Shown here: positions 13,554 to 15,268 of the stretch, one piece after another
Numbering within the stretch: the first letter of the stretch is position 1
Layout of the letters: each line of letters begins with the position of its first letter
Assembly: GCA_964387935.1 (NCBI GenBank)
Contig: CAYLZN010000117.1
Span: 1 to 15,268, forward strand
Length of the DNA: 15,268 bases
Direction of reading: 5' to 3'
Source: CAYLZN01 sp964387935
GTDB lineage: Bacteria > Acidobacteriota > Vicinamibacteria > Vicinamibacterales > JAFNAJ01
Program-made: the position numbers and the translations under genes
Notes under the pieces: generated by a model
What the model was told of the DNA's origin: nothing
The model's database searches: none
What the model saw: the letters and a program-made list of their open reading frames with translations, nothing else

Positions 13554-14319
13554 GAGTCACGTCCTGGGCAGGGGAGGGCTGTGGGCGGAGGTGCACGAGG
13601 AACTCGCGGTTGCCGTCGGCGCCCTCGATGGGAGACCCGGTCACACCGACGGCGGGCAACCCGAGCGCTGCAGCCGCGGCCTGCACGTCCCGGACGACCC
13701 GGGCCTGCACGGCCGGATCGCGAACGATGCCGCCGGGACCGACCTCGTCACGACCCGCTTCGAATTGCGGCTTGATGAGCGCGACGACGTCGCCCGGTGC
13801 GCGCAGCAGCGGCGGGATGACCGGCAGGATGAGACGCAGCGAGATGAACGACACGTCCACCGTGACGATGCCGAACGCGCGATGCGCCTCGGGCAGTTGG
13901 TCGGTTGTGAGCGTGCGGGCGTTCACGCGCTCGATCACGAGCACCCGTGGGTCGACGCGCAGCGACCAGGCGAGTTGACCGTGACCGACGTCGAGGGCCA
14001 CGACGTGGCGCGCGCCGCGCCGCAGCAGCACGTCGGTGAAACCGCCCGTTGACGCGCCGATGTCGAGCGCATCCCTGCCGGTGACGTCGATCCCAAACGC
14101 GTCGAGGGCATGCGCGAGTTTCAGACCTCCGCGACCGACGTAGGGATGGTCGGGCTGCGCCAGCTCCAGCGGGGCGTCATCGGGCACGAGATGTCCCGGT
14201 TTGTCGGCCTGCCGACCCGCGATGCGGACGCTGCCGGCCAGAATCAGCGCCCGCGCGCGATCGCGTGACCCCGCGAGGCCCCGCGTGACCATCAGCACGT
14301 CCAGGCGTACCTTCGCCAC
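13546..14319 (-). CDS. tlyA: TlyA family rRNA (cytidine-2'-O)-methyltransferase
   Basis: TlyA enzymes methylate the 2'-O of cytidines in 23S and sometimes 16S rRNA; in mycobacteria this sensitises ribosomes to capreomycin. The 257-residue product has an N-terminal S4 RNA-binding domain (about 4-60, VRLDVLMVTRGLAGSRDRAR). The FtsJ-type methyltransferase domain has GRGGLKL (62-68), the SAM-binding DIGASTGGFTDVLL (86-99), VDVSFISL (154-161), ALIKPQFEAGRDE (180-192) and NREFLVHL (237-244). The catalytic tetrad reads K67, D155, K183 and E239. The start is GTG at 14319, with AGGAG six bases upstream. An open extension to 14391 adds residues overlapping ispA and lacks family similarity. It lies 19 bases after ispA and overlaps nadK. 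Which rRNA positions it modifies cannot be told from sequence. Confidence 0.94.
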   Translation of the reverse strand: MAKVRLDVLMVTRGLAGSRDRARALILAGSVRIAGRQADKPGHLVPDDAPLELAQPDHPYVGRGGLKLAHALDAFGIDVTGRDALDIGASTGGFTDVLLRRGARHVVALDVGHGQLAWSLRVDPRVLVIERVNARTLTTDQLPEAHRAFGIVTVDVSFISLRLILPVIPPLLRAPGDVVALIKPQFEAGRDEVGPGGIVRDPAVQARVVRDVQAAAAALGLPAVGVTGSPIEGADGNREFLVHLRPQPSPAQDVTHG

Positions 14320-14338
14320 GGGTCGCTCCTGCGCGCGC

Positions 14339-15268
14339 TCACCGCGACCGCGCCACCACCCAGTGGGCGAGTGCCACGAGCGGCGTCGCACCGGTCACCT
14401 CGACGTCGGCGAGCGCCGCGATGGCGGCGTCCCGTGCGGCGGCCGCCAGGCGACGGGCCCCGTCGAGCCCATACAGCGCCGGATAGGTCGGTTTTCCGGC
14501 GGCCGCGTCCTTGCCGACGGACTTGCCGAGGGTGGCCGCCTCGCCTTCGACGTCGAGCACATCGTCGACGATCTGAAACGCAAGGCCCAGGTGGGCCGCA
14601 TAGCGGCCGATGGCGTCGATCTGCGCGTCGGTGGCATCGGCCATGATCGCCCCTGCCACGGCCGCGGCCCTGATCAAGGCCCCGGTCTTGCGTGCATGCA
14701 TGTCGGCCAGTCCGTCGGCGTCGAGCTGGGGGGGCGGAGTGGCATCGCCGCGTACCTGCCCCGCGGCGGCGAGGTCGATGGCCTGTCCGGCCACCATTCC
14801 GGTCGCACCCGCGGCGGTCGCGACGACTTCGAGTGCGCGCACCTTGCGCTGCGCCAGCGCGGGAGACGCGGAGACCGGCTCACGCGCGAGCAGCGTGAAG
14901 GCTTCGGTCAGCAGGCCGTCGCCGGCCAGGATGGCAAGTCCCTCGCCGAACACGACGTGCGAGGTGGGCCGCCCGCGCCGGAGGGTGTCGTTGTCCATGG
15001 CCGGCAGGTCGTCGTGAATCAACGAATAGGTGTGGATCAACTCGATCGCGCACGCCGCCGGTTCCGCGAGTGCGACCGCAGCGTCGTCGGCCCCGACAGC
15101 CTCGGCAGCAAGCAGCGTGAGGATGGGGCGCAGGCGCTTACCGCCCGCGAGCAGGCTGTAGCGGAGTGCGCGAGCGAGCACCTCGGGGCAGGCGGGCGGC
15201 GCGGGCAGCACGCGCGCGAGCGCGGACTCCACGCGCTCCCGTCGTGCGTCGAGCAGCGCCTCGAACGT
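14339..15268 (-). CDS. ispA: Polyprenyl (farnesyl) diphosphate synthase, 5' end outside the window
   Basis: IspA-type enzymes condense isopentenyl diphosphate with allylic primers to make farnesyl or geranylgeranyl diphosphate for quinones, undecaprenyl lipids and carotenoids. The visible 309 residues carry RYSLLAGGKRLRPIL, the first Asp-rich motif in HTYSLIHDDLPAMDNDTLRR (DDx4D), GDGLLTEAF, HARKTGALI, the second motif FQIVDDVLD and a KDAAAGKPTYPALYG ending. Product length is not certain. A GTG at 15232 could serve as a start. However, the frame stays open to the edge and the upstream residues TFEALLDARRERVESAL match the usual N-terminus of the family. The real start therefore most likely lies beyond the right edge. 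It precedes tlyA by 19 bases. dxs, often found between ispA and tlyA, is absent. Confidence 0.95.
   Translation of the reverse strand, partial: TFEALLDARRERVESALARVLPAPPACPEVLARALRYSLLAGGKRLRPILTLLAAEAVGADDAAVALAEPAACAIELIHTYSLIHDDLPAMDNDTLRRGRPTSHVVFGEGLAILAGDGLLTEAFTLLAREPVSASPALAQRKVRALEVVATAAGATGMVAGQAIDLAAAGQVRGDATPPPQLDADGLADMHARKTGALIRAAAVAGAIMADATDAQIDAIGRYAAHLGLAFQIVDDVLDVEGEAATLGKSVGKDAAAGKPTYPALYGLDGARRLAAAARDAAIAALADVEVTGATPLVALAHWVVARSR

Noticed and set aside
12648..15268. A hidden dxs or recN gene in the ispA-tlyA-nadK cluster
   Set aside because: The gaps are 19 bases and an 8-base overlap, leaving no room; neither gene is in this window.
1..15268. Mobile elements, CRISPR arrays, toxin-antitoxin or defence genes
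   Set aside because: No transposase, integrase, direct repeat array or atypical gene was seen; every large open frame on the coding strand is a core gene, and tRNA-Val shows no flanking integration repeat.

Overview
The window is a compact, high-GC stretch of a bacterial chromosome made up almost entirely of housekeeping genes. Gene content and order, GC-rich codon use, an RNase Y gene and a zapA-6S RNA-rny arrangement would fit an Acidobacteriota-like organism, possibly of the Vicinamibacteria. That placement is an inference from general impression and no marker was compared. A run of ten Ns at 6196-6205 inside infC shows that this is a scaffolded draft, perhaps a metagenome bin.

Layout. 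Reading leftward from about 11.0 kb on the minus strand are an EnvC-like amidase activator, an S41 (CtpA-like) protease homologue, a promoter, tRNA-Val(GAC), thrS, infC, rpmI, rplT, pheS, pheT, a ZapB-like coiled-coil gene, zapA, a 6S RNA with its own promoter, and the 5' part of rny, which runs off the left edge. Divergent from envC on the plus strand are ruvX and mltG, which overlap by 4 bases. mltG converges with a second leftward cluster, ispA-tlyA-nadK, with no intergenic base between the two stop codons. ispA enters from the right edge and lacks its start.

How the genes work together. The thrS-infC-rpmI-rplT-pheST block is the classic translation operon (two aminoacyl-tRNA synthetases, IF3, L35 and L20). 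Here it sits behind a tRNA-Val gene that has a good sigma70-type promoter. It runs into FtsZ-ring factors (ZapB-like, ZapA), then into 6S RNA, which regulates RNA polymerase, and RNase Y, which starts mRNA decay. EnvC and MltG concern peptidoglycan cutting and glycan-strand release. RuvX, TlyA, NadK and IspA cover rRNA processing, rRNA methylation, NADP supply and isoprenoid chains.

I found no defence system, mobile element, CRISPR array or biosynthetic cluster. The notable points are a probable AUC start codon for infC with an ideal Shine-Dalgarno sequence, an S41 protease homologue whose Ser-Lys dyad appears lost beside a LytM protein whose metal ligands are lost, a PheT lacking the usual OB-fold tRNA-binding insertion, a five-cysteine insertion in PheS, mutually exclusive hairpins and a possible coupled leader ORF before pheS, and paired TANNNT-N6-start signals suggesting leaderless transcription of ruvX and envC.
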